DNA of 22,832 bases from an uncultured Collinsella sp. (lineage in GTDB: Bacteria > Actinomycetota > Coriobacteriia > Coriobacteriales > Coriobacteriaceae): contig UQIB01000032.1 of the NCBI GenBank assembly GCA_900541015.1, positions 1-22,832 of the forward strand. The letters run 5' to 3'. Positions 1-7,859 of this stretch are shown piece after piece (positions within the stretch are counted from its first letter, which is position 1; the number at the start of each line of letters is the position of its first letter). The notes under the pieces are model-generated. The model ran no database searches and had not been told where the DNA came from. It was given only the letters and a program-made list of their open reading frames with translations. The position numbers were made by a program, and so were the translations under genes.

Positions 1-867
1 AGCAGCCCGTGGGCGCTGCGCGATGTATCGCTGACGGTGCGTCGCGGCGAGTTCCTGGGCTTGGCAGGTCATACCGGTTCGGGTAAGTCGACGCTGGTCC
101 AGCATCTCAACGGTTTGATTCGCCCTCAGGAGGGATCCGTTCGCGCGCTGGGGCTCGATTTGTCAAACAAGAAAGACGCCGCCGCGGTTAAGGCCAAGGT
201 CGGCGTGGTGTTTCAATATCCCGAGCGTCAGCTGTTTGCCGAAACCGTGGCGCTGGACGTGGCGTTTGGTCCGCACAACCTTGGCTTGTCGCAGGCCGAG
301 GTTGCCCGCCGCGTTGAGACATCGCTCTCGCGCGTGGGCCTCGACCTTTCCACGGTCGGCGACAAGAGTCCCTTTGAGCTTTCGGGCGGTCAGCAACGGC
401 GTGTGGCATTCGCCGGCGTACTCGCCATGGAGCCCGAAGTCCTGGTGCTCGATGAACCCATGGCGGGGCTCGATCCGGCTGCGCACAGGGATTTCCTTGA
501 GCTTATCGATCGACTTCACCGCGATGGCCTGACCGTTGTCATGGTTTCGCATAGTATGGATGACCTGGCCAATTGCTGTGACCGCATCGTCGTAATGAAC
601 GAAGGCGCGGTGTTTGCCGAGGGAACCCCCGCGCAGGTGTTTGCGCATGCCGATGAGCTCAAGTCGATCGGCTTGGGCGTTCCCGCCGCCCAGCGTATGG
701 CGCTGGCGCTTACGGAGGCGGGCGTGCCGCTGCGTCGCGGCGGGCTCCATACGGTTGAGTCGTTGGCCGACGAGTTGGCAAATTTGCTGATCGGTCGCTC
801 AGACGGTTCTTCTAACGTCTCGGACATTGCTAAATCCAAGACGGTCGCGCGAGAGGAGGGCTGCTGA
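1..867 (+). CDS. ecfA2: ECF transporter ATP-binding protein EcfA2 (5' end cut by window edge)
   Basis: ABC-type ATPase of an energy-coupling-factor transporter, which powers vitamin or cofactor uptake with EcfT and a substrate-binding S component. The frame is open to position 1, so the true start lies outside the window; 288 residues are visible. Seen, in residues of the visible part: Walker A GHTGSGKS (23-30), Q-loop glutamine 72 in VVFQYPERQ, signature LSGGQ (127-131), Walker B LVLDE with D151/E152, and the H-loop histidine 184 in VSHSMDD. The YPERQLF segment after the Q-loop is typical of EcfA proteins. The stop codon overlaps the ecfT start by one base (TGATG), which implies translational coupling. 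The EcfA2 assignment, rather than EcfA1, rests on its position directly before ecfT. No S component is visible here. Confidence 0.93.
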   Translation, partial: SSPWALRDVSLTVRRGEFLGLAGHTGSGKSTLVQHLNGLIRPQEGSVRALGLDLSNKKDAAAVKAKVGVVFQYPERQLFAETVALDVAFGPHNLGLSQAEVARRVETSLSRVGLDLSTVGDKSPFELSGGQQRRVAFAGVLAMEPEVLVLDEPMAGLDPAAHRDFLELIDRLHRDGLTVVMVSHSMDDLANCCDRIVVMNEGAVFAEGTPAQVFAHADELKSIGLGVPAAQRMALALTEAGVPLRRGGLHTVESLADELANLLIGRSDGSSNVSDIAKSKTVAREEGC

Positions 868-1667
868 TGGAGGCGTTTTCGTTTGGCAGCTACTATCCCG
901 GCGATAGTGCGATCCACCGCCTGGACCCGCGAACTAAGTTGCTCTTGGGCTTTGTGTTTCTGATCGCGACGCTCACGGTCAGCAGCTTCCGCGGACTGGC
1001 CCCGGTCGCAATCTTCGTTGTCCTGATCCATACCGTGTCCCGGGTGCCGTTGCGCCGAGTCCTATCATCGATGGCACCGCTGCTGGCAATCGTCGTCGTG
1101 GTCGCGGTGCTCAACTTGTTTACCGATCAGAGTGGGCGCATCCTGTGGCAGCTCGGCTTTCTGCAGATAAGCGAGGGCTCACTGCGTTCTGCCGCCTTTA
1201 TGGCGTGCCGCCTGACGTTGATGATGGCCGGCATGAGCGCCATTACACTCACCACGCCGACGCTCGACCTCACCGCGGGCTTTGAGCGCCTGCTCGCGCC
1301 GTTTGCGCGTGTGGGACTTCCTGCGCACGAGCTCGGCATGATCATGGGTATCGCGCTACGCTTTATGCCGCAGTTTGCCACTGAGATGAAGCAGACGGCC
1401 GATGCACAGGCAAGCCGCGGCGCGCGCGTGACGGGCGGTCCGCTCGGCGGCGTGCGTATGCTCGGCAGTGTGGCGATTCCGCTGTTCACGGGCGTGTTCC
1501 GCCATGCCGAGACGCTGTCTGCCGCCATGGATGCACGCTGCTATCACGGCGAGCAGGGCCGCACGCGCCTGCATGCGCTTGCATTTGGCCGCGGCGATGC
1601 GTTGGCGGCGGTGGTGACGGCGTTGCTGCTCATCTGCGTCATCGTCATCAATCTTCAACTTGTTTAG
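867..1667 (+). CDS. ecfT: ECF transporter transmembrane scaffold protein EcfT
   Basis: Integral membrane subunit of the ECF transporter that links the ATPase pair to exchangeable S components. It has 266 residues, the usual size. Hydrophobic segments are visible near residues 25-40, 44-60, 70-87, 110-130 and 247-264. The two short Ala-Arg-Gly-type motifs of the coupling helices, which dock in the ATPases, can be recognised at ASRGAR (182-187) and MDARCY (221-226). The N-terminal pattern SAIHRLDPRTKLL is typical of the family. The start ATG shares its A with the stop of ecfA2. There is no terminator in the 30 bases before the next gene, so read-through into the downstream FMN-fold genes is possible. 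Confidence 0.92.
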   Translation: MEAFSFGSYYPGDSAIHRLDPRTKLLLGFVFLIATLTVSSFRGLAPVAIFVVLIHTVSRVPLRRVLSSMAPLLAIVVVVAVLNLFTDQSGRILWQLGFLQISEGSLRSAAFMACRLTLMMAGMSAITLTTPTLDLTAGFERLLAPFARVGLPAHELGMIMGIALRFMPQFATEMKQTADAQASRGARVTGGPLGGVRMLGSVAIPLFTGVFRHAETLSAAMDARCYHGEQGRTRLHALAFGRGDALAAVVTALLLICVIVINLQLV

Positions 1668-1697
1668 GCGCGATTCGGGCGCAAGAAAGGGGTCCCT

Positions 1698-2144
1698 ATG
1701 ACCGACAACGACCGCACGGCTCAGCTTGAGCGCGCCTGTTCGTATCTCAGGCGCATTCCGGCGTGGTATCTGGCCACGACCGATGCAAGTGACGGGCATC
1801 AGCCTCGCGTGAGGCCGTTTTCGTTTGCCATGGTCGATGACGGTAAGTTGTGGTTTTGCACGTCGCGCGACAAGGACGTGTGGGCGGAGCTGAGTGCGAA
1901 TCCCAAGTTTGAGGTATCGGGCTGGAAGCCGGGGGAATGTTGGATCGTATTGACCGGCGAAGCCGCACTTGAGGACGACGCAGTTGCGAGCGACAAGGTG
2001 CGTCAAGCGGGTTTTAAGCACATGGTGGGCATTGGCGAGGAACACGAGAGTGCCAACGACGGCCGCCTTGCTTTCTTTTCGGTCCGCAATATTGCCGCGC
2101 GCTTCTGTGATATCGACGGCAGCGAGGAGCGCCTGGAGCTCTAG
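1698..2144 (+). CDS. Pyridoxamine 5'-phosphate oxidase-fold protein, copy 1
   Basis: Small (148 aa) protein of the split-barrel flavin-binding superfamily (PNPOx-like). Members bind FMN or related cofactors, and many are of unknown function. Seen: the segments PAWYLAT, VRPFSF, DGKLWF and KDVWAEL in the order expected for the N-terminal half of this fold. The start follows a GAAAGG ribosome-binding site. A clear paralogue follows 44 bases after its stop. The substrate cannot be told from the sequence; related proteins include general stress FMN proteins and nitroimidazole-resistance-like proteins. The fold is quite sure, the function is not. Confidence 0.8.
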   Translation: MTDNDRTAQLERACSYLRRIPAWYLATTDASDGHQPRVRPFSFAMVDDGKLWFCTSRDKDVWAELSANPKFEVSGWKPGECWIVLTGEAALEDDAVASDKVRQAGFKHMVGIGEEHESANDGRLAFFSVRNIAARFCDIDGSEERLEL

Positions 2145-2188
2145 CTCGCACAAACCAGGTTCCCAAACTAACTAGTACAGGAGGAAAC

Positions 2189-2599
2189 GTGGACGGATTG
2201 AATACGGTGCTGGAGTATCTGACGTCGGTGCCGGCGTGGTATCTGGCGACGAGCGTGGACGGGCAGCCACATGTGCGTCCGTTCTCGTTTGCACAGATTC
2301 AGGACGGCAAGCTGTGGTTTGTGACGGCGCGCACTAAAGATGTGTGGCAGGAGCTGCTGCAAAACCAGCGCTTTGAGGCCACGAGTTGGTGGCCGGGCCA
2401 TGGCTGGTTGATTCTGCGCGGACGTGCGGGTCTGGATGACCGGGCTTCGAGCGAAATGCGCGAGGCAGGATGGAAACATCTTGAGCGCTTGAGCGAGCAC
2501 TATGAGGGGCCTAACGACCCCACGCTCGTCTTCTTTAGCGTCGAGGATCCCGAGGCTTTTATCTGCAATCACGACGAATGGGTGCCGGTCGAGCTCTAG
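2189..2599 (+). CDS. Pyridoxamine 5'-phosphate oxidase-fold protein, copy 2
   Basis: 136-residue paralogue of the preceding gene. It shares PAWYLAT, the VRPFSFA segment, DGKLWF, KDVW and a C-terminal FFSV motif. It differs by a two-residue deletion after the first strand and a shorter middle region. The GTG start is chosen because a strong AGGAGG lies five bases upstream and the family N-terminus fits. The 44-base gap to the first copy has no terminator, so the two are probably co-transcribed. A strong hairpin at 2633-2695 follows. The pair probably arose by tandem duplication; a heterodimer is possible but is inference. Confidence 0.8.
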   Translation: MDGLNTVLEYLTSVPAWYLATSVDGQPHVRPFSFAQIQDGKLWFVTARTKDVWQELLQNQRFEATSWWPGHGWLILRGRAGLDDRASSEMREAGWKHLERLSEHYEGPNDPTLVFFSVEDPEAFICNHDEWVPVEL

Positions 2600-2632
2600 C
2601 CAGCTGGCTCATCCTAACAACTTGGTTTTCGC

Positions 2633-2695
2633 ATGGGCGGGCCCCGTATTGCCCGGCGCCGTTAGGAGCGCCGGTCAATACGGGGCCCGCTCCAT
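2633..2695 (+). terminator. Strong hairpin after the FMN-fold gene pair, probable terminator
   Basis: Arms 2637-2659 and 2668-2690 pair over 23 positions with one mismatch around an 8-base loop. Four more pairs flank the stem across a single bulge. The stem is unusually long for a terminator, and only a short T stretch (attt) follows, so termination efficiency is uncertain. It separates the FMN-fold genes from the arginine operon. Confidence 0.55.
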
Positions 2696-2734
2696 TTGTC
2701 AATTCCTTCAAGCGAATGTGTCGGGAATGTTTCA

Positions 2735-2771
2735 ATGCATGAATATACAAGTCATTTACGTGTTCATGCAT
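2735..2771 (+). promoter_or_regulatory. Putative arginine-repressor operator (ARG box) upstream of argC
   Basis: A perfect 9-bp inverted repeat, ATGCATGAA (2735-2743) and TTCATGCAT (2763-2771), spans a 19-base spacer. The left half reads CATGAATATACAAG, close to the ARG-box consensus of ArgR/AhrC regulators (TGAAT...ATTCA type). It lies 86 bases before the argC start. A possible -35 (TTTACG, 2755-2760) and -10-like TGCTAA (2779-2784, 18-base spacer) overlap or follow the right half, so binding there would block transcription. The role is inferred; the palindrome is directly visible. Confidence 0.55.
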
Positions 2772-2856
2772 CTTTTGGTGCTAAAGTTTCAACCCACCTC
2801 ATAACGACTGCTGAGAAATGCGCATCGGTGCATAAATCGCAGACAAGGAGTCTGAT

Positions 2857-3927
2857 ATGTCTTTGAAGGTTGGAATCGTCGGCGCGGCTGGATATGCCGG
2901 AGCCGAGCTCATTCGCCTCGTGCTCGGCCATCCCGAGTTTGAACTTGTTGCCATTACGTCCAACGCCGATGCCGGCCAGCCGCTGTCCGCGGTGTATCCG
3001 AGCTTTGCTGGTGTGAGCGACCTGGTTTTCACCACGCATGACGCGCCCGAGCTCAAGAGCTGCGATGCGGTTTTTCTTGCCGTGCCGCACACGGCTGCCA
3101 TGGCACAGGTGCCCGCGCTGCTTGCATCGGGCGTCTCCTGCTTTGATCTTTCGGCCGATTACCGTCTGAGCGACGCGTCTGTCTTTGAGGCATGGTATGC
3201 CGCCGAGCACACGAGCCCCGAGTTGCTCAAGACCCGCGCTTTCGGCCTGCCCGAGCTGTTCTGCCAGGACTTAGAGACCGCTGCTTCCAGCCATGCCGCT
3301 GGCAGGCCCGTGCTGGTCGCCTGCGCCGGTTGCTATCCCACCGCAACGAGCCTTGCCGCCGCGCCCGCCGTGCGCGCTGGCTGGGTTGCCCAGAGCGGCC
3401 CCGTGATCGTTGATGCCATCAGCGGTGTGACGGGTGCCGGCAAGTCCTGCAACGCTCGTACGCATTTTTGCAGCGCTGACGAGAACTTGGAGGCCTACGG
3501 CGTGGGCAAGCATCGCCACACGCCCGAGATTGAGCAAATCCTTGGCCTGACCGATCGCGTCGTCTTCACCCCGCATCTGGCACCGCTCAAGCGCGGCCTG
3601 CTCTCCACGGTGACGCTGCCGCTCACGCCGCAGGCCATCGACTCCCTGGCTCTTGAGGATGTCGTCGACTATTACAAGCAGTTCTACGCTGGACGCACCT
3701 TTGTGCGCGTGCTCGATGCCGGCCAGCAGCCAAAGACGGCTTCGGTCGTCGGCACCAACGCCGCCCAGATTGGCCTTGCGTTCAACAAGCGCGCGGGCGT
3801 GCTGGTGGCGACGGGCGCCATCGACAATCTGTGCAAGGGCGCTGCGGGCCAAGCGGTCCAGTGCGCCAATATCGTCTTTGGCTTTGACGAGCGACGAGGC
3901 TTGCCCACAGTGGCGTGCCCGGTGTAG
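2857..3927 (+). CDS. argC: N-acetyl-gamma-glutamyl-phosphate reductase
   Basis: Third step of arginine/ornithine synthesis: NADPH-dependent reduction of N-acetylglutamyl phosphate to the semialdehyde, in the cytosol. It has 356 residues, normal for the family. Seen: N-terminal nucleotide-binding GAAGYAGAEL (9-18), the catalytic cysteine C159 in GCYPTAT, and the conserved KHRHTPEI segment (218-225) with the histidines of the active site. The start ATG follows AAGGAG by seven bases. It is first gene of argC-argJ-argB-argD, after the putative ARG box. A 134-base gap separates it from argJ, longer than is usual inside an operon. That gap holds a 6-bp hairpin at 3964-3979 but no clear terminator. 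Confidence 0.97.
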   Translation: MSLKVGIVGAAGYAGAELIRLVLGHPEFELVAITSNADAGQPLSAVYPSFAGVSDLVFTTHDAPELKSCDAVFLAVPHTAAMAQVPALLASGVSCFDLSADYRLSDASVFEAWYAAEHTSPELLKTRAFGLPELFCQDLETAASSHAAGRPVLVACAGCYPTATSLAAAPAVRAGWVAQSGPVIVDAISGVTGAGKSCNARTHFCSADENLEAYGVGKHRHTPEIEQILGLTDRVVFTPHLAPLKRGLLSTVTLPLTPQAIDSLALEDVVDYYKQFYAGRTFVRVLDAGQQPKTASVVGTNAAQIGLAFNKRAGVLVATGAIDNLCKGAAGQAVQCANIVFGFDERRGLPTVACPV

Positions 3928-4061
3928 CACATTCGATTGTTAACGATTTGGTAGTCGGGCATCGAGTGGGGCGCCACTCTTAAGCTGGTCTCATGATCAC
4001 GACTGGCATGGCGCACCAACCGATGTCCGTTTTTTGTTTGACATAAGGAGTCATAAAGACG

Positions 4062-5330
4062 ATGAATACCGAGCTGTTTGATATCAAGATTCGCGCCGTC
4101 GAGGGTGGCGTTACGGCTGCGGCTGGTTTTAAAGCTGCGGGCATCCACGCTGGGTTCCGCAAGAACCCCGAGCGTCTGGATTACGCGCTCGTTGTGCCCG
4201 ATAAACCCTGTCCCGGTGCCGGCGTGTTTACCACCAATCGCTTTTGCGCGGCGCCCGTGCAAGTGAGCCGTGCCAACCTGGGCGGTGCCGACAAGGGTTA
4301 CGGTATCATCGCCGGCGTTTCGGTCAACTCTGGCAATGCCAACGCCGCCACGGGTGAGACCGGCCTTGCATGCGCGCGCGAGACGTGCAGCATCGCATCG
4401 CAGGTCATCGGCTGCGAGCCCCAGCAGATTCTGGTTGCCTCCACGGGCGTGATTGGCCAGATTCTGCCGATCGACACGTTTGAGACCGCCATTCCTGCTG
4501 CCTACGAGGCGCTCTCCGCCCACGGTGGCGCCGATGCCGCTCGCGCCATCATGACGACTGACACGCACTCCAAGGAGTACGCCGTGTCCTATGTCAGCGA
4601 GGCTGCGGGTCATGCGGGCAATGTCTATACGGTAGGCGGAATGTGCAAGGGCTCGGGCATGATCATGCCCAATATGGCCACCATGATCGCGGTTATTACT
4701 ACCGATGCCCCCGTCGAGCCTGCGGCACTTCATGCCCTGCTGCTCTCGACCGTCAAGCAGACCTTTAACAAGGTAACGGTCGATTCCGACACCTCGACCA
4801 ACGACACCTGCATCATGCTTGCCTCCGGCGCCGCTGCCGCAGATGCCGAGCCTATCGTCGAGGGCTCCGATGCCTTCGACGAGTTGGCATTTGCCGTGCA
4901 CGAGGTGTGCGAGAGCCTGGCGCGCAATATCGCCGCCGATGGTGAGGGCGCATCCAAGCTTGTTACGGTCAACGTTACCGGCGCCGTGAACGACGAGGAG
5001 GCCGATATCGCCGCCCGTGCCGTTGCCAACTCGCCGCTCGTTAAGACCTGCATCGCCGGCCACGACTGCAACTGGGGCCGTGTTGCTATGGCGCTTGGCA
5101 AGTGCGGCGTGAAGTTTAATCAGGAAGACGTTTCCATCGACATGATGGGCATGCCTGTCTGTCGCGACGGTCTGACTGTTCCCTTTGATGAGGACGAGGC
5201 TCTACGACGTTTCGAGGCGCCCGAGATCGTGATCTCGGCCGACCTGGGCGCAGGCGACGCGGCAACGACCGTGTGGACCTGCGACCTCACGCATGAGTAC
5301 ATCTCCATCAACGGCGACTACCGTTCCTAG
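4062..5330 (+). CDS. argJ: Bifunctional glutamate N-acetyltransferase / ornithine acetyltransferase
   Basis: Transfers the acetyl group from N-acetylornithine to glutamate, closing the cyclic route. Bifunctional members also make N-acetylglutamate from acetyl-CoA. It has 422 residues. ArgJ self-cleaves into alpha and beta chains: the site is visible in KGSGMIMPNMATM (196-208), between Ala206 and Thr207, and Thr207 becomes the nucleophile. The oxyanion-hole pair Thr128-Gly129 lies in VASTGVIG. The beta chain shows DSDTSTND and the GHDCNWGR segment. The start has AAGGAG eleven bases upstream. No argA or argE is present nearby, consistent with a bifunctional enzyme, but bifunctionality itself cannot be proven from sequence. 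Confidence 0.97.
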   Translation: MNTELFDIKIRAVEGGVTAAAGFKAAGIHAGFRKNPERLDYALVVPDKPCPGAGVFTTNRFCAAPVQVSRANLGGADKGYGIIAGVSVNSGNANAATGETGLACARETCSIASQVIGCEPQQILVASTGVIGQILPIDTFETAIPAAYEALSAHGGADAARAIMTTDTHSKEYAVSYVSEAAGHAGNVYTVGGMCKGSGMIMPNMATMIAVITTDAPVEPAALHALLLSTVKQTFNKVTVDSDTSTNDTCIMLASGAAAADAEPIVEGSDAFDELAFAVHEVCESLARNIAADGEGASKLVTVNVTGAVNDEEADIAARAVANSPLVKTCIAGHDCNWGRVAMALGKCGVKFNQEDVSIDMMGMPVCRDGLTVPFDEDEALRRFEAPEIVISADLGAGDAATTVWTCDLTHEYISINGDYRS

Positions 5331-5411
5331 ATTCCGGGCACGCTGCGCATCTTGCCGCGATTGCGGACAGCGGAGCACGGCGCGATAACGATACGAAAGA
5401 CGAGGCAGATT

Positions 5412-6392
5412 ATGAAATTCGCACGCGATTGTCGTTCGAGCGAATCCAACGAAGCAACCGCGCAGCTGCTGTTCGAAGCGCTGCCGTGGATTAAGAACCT
5501 GACCGGCAAGACGGTTGTTATCAAATATGGCGGAGCCGCCATGGTTGATGAGCAGCTGCGCCGCGACGTGATGAGCGACATCGTTTTGCTCAAGATCATC
5601 GGTATGCGCCCCGTCATCGTGCATGGCGGCGGCAAGGCTATCAACGAGGCGCTGAGCCATTACGATATTCCCGTCGAGTTTAAGAACGGCCAGCGCGTGA
5701 CCACGCCGGCGACTATGGATATCGTGCGCGAGGTACTGGGCGGCAAGGTCAACCAAGAGCTGGTTGCTGCCATCAACCACCACGGCAACCTGGCCGTGGG
5801 CGTGTCGGGCAGTGATGCCGGCACGCTCATCGCCGAGCCGCTCGACCCCGAGCTCGGTCGCGTGGGCAAAGTGACGCACGTCAACACCGACTATATCGAG
5901 CGCTTACTCGATAGCGAGTACATCCCCGTCATAGCTACCGTCGCGGCGGGGGAGGACGGCGGTTTCTTCAACATCAACGCCGACACCGCCGCCGGTGCCG
6001 TTGCCGCGGCGCTCCACGCGCATAAGGCGATCTTTTTGACCGATGTCGATGGCCTGTACAAGGACTTTAGCGACAAGGACTCGCTTATCTCCAACCTAAC
6101 GCTCGACGAGGTTAACGAAATGCTCTACGGCGGCGAGGTCGATAAGGGCATGATTCCCAAGCTGCGTGCGGCCGTCGATGCGCTTACCGGCGGCGTATTT
6201 CGTGCCCACATCATTAACGGTACTACGCCGCATTCGCTGCTCCTGGAGCTGCTGACCGATGCCGGCGTCGGCACCGTGATCCATTCCACCGAGACGGCTT
6301 ACGAGTTCGATACGCATCCGCATCCGCTTTCGACGTTTGCTGCGCGTCTGACCGAGAACCTTGACGAGGTCGAGAAGCTTCAGACGGTCTAG
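5412..6392 (+). CDS. argB: Acetylglutamate kinase
   Basis: Second step: ATP-dependent phosphorylation of N-acetylglutamate. The ATG at 5412 is chosen (326 aa) because GAGG lies just upstream; the frame also runs open to a TTG at 5352, which would add 20 unlikely residues. Seen: VVIKYGG with K38, the HGGG loop (71-74), NINAD (187-191) and MIPK with K250, all family hallmarks. Residues 5-30 form the N-terminal helix (EALPWIKNLTGK) typical of the hexameric, arginine-inhibited type, so feedback inhibition by arginine is likely. The protein also has a C-terminal tail of about 30 residues after the last core strand. It sits 81 bases after argJ. Confidence 0.96.
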   Translation: MKFARDCRSSESNEATAQLLFEALPWIKNLTGKTVVIKYGGAAMVDEQLRRDVMSDIVLLKIIGMRPVIVHGGGKAINEALSHYDIPVEFKNGQRVTTPATMDIVREVLGGKVNQELVAAINHHGNLAVGVSGSDAGTLIAEPLDPELGRVGKVTHVNTDYIERLLDSEYIPVIATVAAGEDGGFFNINADTAAGAVAAALHAHKAIFLTDVDGLYKDFSDKDSLISNLTLDEVNEMLYGGEVDKGMIPKLRAAVDALTGGVFRAHIINGTTPHSLLLELLTDAGVGTVIHSTETAYEFDTHPHPLSTFAARLTENLDEVEKLQTV

Positions 6393-6461
6393 CTGACCCG
6401 CAGCCACCCCATTCCTGCACCCATAGCCCCGCGCCGTCTGGCGCCCAACGAAAGGCATCCC

Positions 6462-7745
6462 ATGTCACTTGCAGCTCAGCAATCGCTTGAATCCCATTAC
6501 GTTATGCATACCTTTGGCCGCTCTCCGGTCGAGTTTGTCGAGGGTCACGGCATGAAGCTCACCGGCGACGATGGCCGTGAGTACCTCGACTTTCTTGCCG
6601 GCATCGGCGTGTGCAGCCTAGGTCATGGCGACCCGGCTGTGCTCTCGGCGCTCGAGGCACAGACCAAAAAGCTCATGCATGTCTCCAATTACTTCTACAT
6701 CGAGCAGCGCGGACAGGTCGCGGCGCTGCTGTCCAAGCTTGCTAACGACGACGTAGATGGTGCGCGCGTGCTTGCCGATGCCATTGTCGCCGGCGATGAG
6801 ACCACGGCAGCTGCTCTTGGTGCCCCGGCTGCGGATGAGCAGGTTTGGGAGACCTTCTTTGCCAACTCTGGCGCCGAGGCCAACGAGGGCTCGATGAAGC
6901 TCGCGCGCCTGTACGCCAAGCGTGCCGGTAATGGCGGCAACACCATCGTGTGCATGCGCGGCGGGTTCCACGGCCGTACGCTCGAGACCATTGCCGCCAC
7001 CATGCAGGATTGGCTGCAGGACAGCTTCCGCCCGCTGCCGGGTGGCTTTGTGGCCTGCACGCCCAACGATGTAGATGAACTGCGTGCGATCTTTAAGCAG
7101 CTGGGGAGCGAGATTTGCGCCGTGATGCTCGAGCCGATCCAAGGTGAGAGTGGCGTGCACCCCATGACCGAGGAGTTTATGGCGGCAGCGCGCGACCTGG
7201 CACACGAAGTGGGCGCCGTGCTTATCGCCGACGAGGTCCAGTGCGGCATCTTCCGCTCCGGCAAGCCGTTTGCGTTCCAGACCTATGGCGTGGAGCCCGA
7301 CATCATGAGCCTTGCCAAGGGCATTGCCGACGGCGTGCCCATGGGTGCCGTCGTGGCAAAGAAAGAGATTGCCGACGCGTTTAAGCCCGGCGATCATGGT
7401 TCGACCTTCGGCGGTAGCTGCTTGGCCATTGCGGCGTGTGCCGCGACGCTCTCCGCGCTCGTGCGCGGCGATTATGCCGACCATGCTGCCAAGGTAGGCG
7501 CCTATATGGAGGCAAAGCTCGCCAAGCTGCCGCACGTGACCGAGGTACGTGGTCGCGGCTTGATGCTCGGCTGTGATCTGGACGATACTGCGGGTGATGC
7601 ACACGACGTTGTGGCCGGCGCGCTGGCCGCCGGTGCCGTGATTAACGCTACGGGTGCCCATACGCTGCGTTTCCTGCCGCCGCTCGTCTGCGAGGAAGCC
7701 GACGTGGACAGTCTGATTGAGATCCTGTCGGGTGTCTTGGGCTAA
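6462..7745 (+). CDS. argD: Acetylornithine aminotransferase
   Basis: PLP-dependent class III aminotransferase making N2-acetylornithine from the semialdehyde and glutamate. It has 427 residues, longer than most ArgD (about 400). Seen: FFANSGAEANE (132-142), the GGFHGRTLE segment (167-175), ADEVQCG (256-262) and the PLP lysine K286 in SLAKGIADG. The extra length is mainly an insertion of about 30-35 residues (roughly 97-129, acidic and alanine-rich) just before the NSGAEAN motif. A GAAAGG site precedes the ATG. Last gene of the arg cluster; no argF, argG or argH follows. The shorter names gabT or bioA are possible for class III enzymes, but context settles argD. Confidence 0.95.
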   Translation: MSLAAQQSLESHYVMHTFGRSPVEFVEGHGMKLTGDDGREYLDFLAGIGVCSLGHGDPAVLSALEAQTKKLMHVSNYFYIEQRGQVAALLSKLANDDVDGARVLADAIVAGDETTAAALGAPAADEQVWETFFANSGAEANEGSMKLARLYAKRAGNGGNTIVCMRGGFHGRTLETIAATMQDWLQDSFRPLPGGFVACTPNDVDELRAIFKQLGSEICAVMLEPIQGESGVHPMTEEFMAAARDLAHEVGAVLIADEVQCGIFRSGKPFAFQTYGVEPDIMSLAKGIADGVPMGAVVAKKEIADAFKPGDHGSTFGGSCLAIAACAATLSALVRGDYADHAAKVGAYMEAKLAKLPHVTEVRGRGLMLGCDLDDTAGDAHDVVAGALAAGAVINATGAHTLRFLPPLVCEEADVDSLIEILSGVLG

Positions 7746-7829
7746 CGCGGTGCAATAACTCAATTTTGACCGGGTTCCGGACTGCGGACGTGTCCTATGC
7801 GGCATGATTCAGCGGTCTGGAGCCCGTTT

Positions 7830-7850
7830 TGCCTTAGATTTGCTAAGGCA
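7830..7850 (+). repeat. Small perfect hairpin downstream of argD
   Basis: TGCCTTAG (7830-7837) and CTAAGGCA (7843-7850) form a perfect 8-bp stem with a 5-base loop. It is not followed by a T tract on either strand, so it is only a weak candidate for the argD terminator. The remaining bases of 7746-7829 show nothing else recognisable. Confidence 0.4.
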
Positions 7851-7859
7851 GGGAGACCT

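Noticed and set aside
3964..3979. Terminator or attenuator between argC and argJ
   Set aside because: The GAGTGG/CCACTC stem is only 6 bp and no T run follows directly; the T run at 4030-4035 is too far away.
3684..5063. Open frame of about 459 codons on the - strand across argC and argJ
   Set aside because: Spans two real genes and their gap, with no family resemblance; antisense to conserved motifs.
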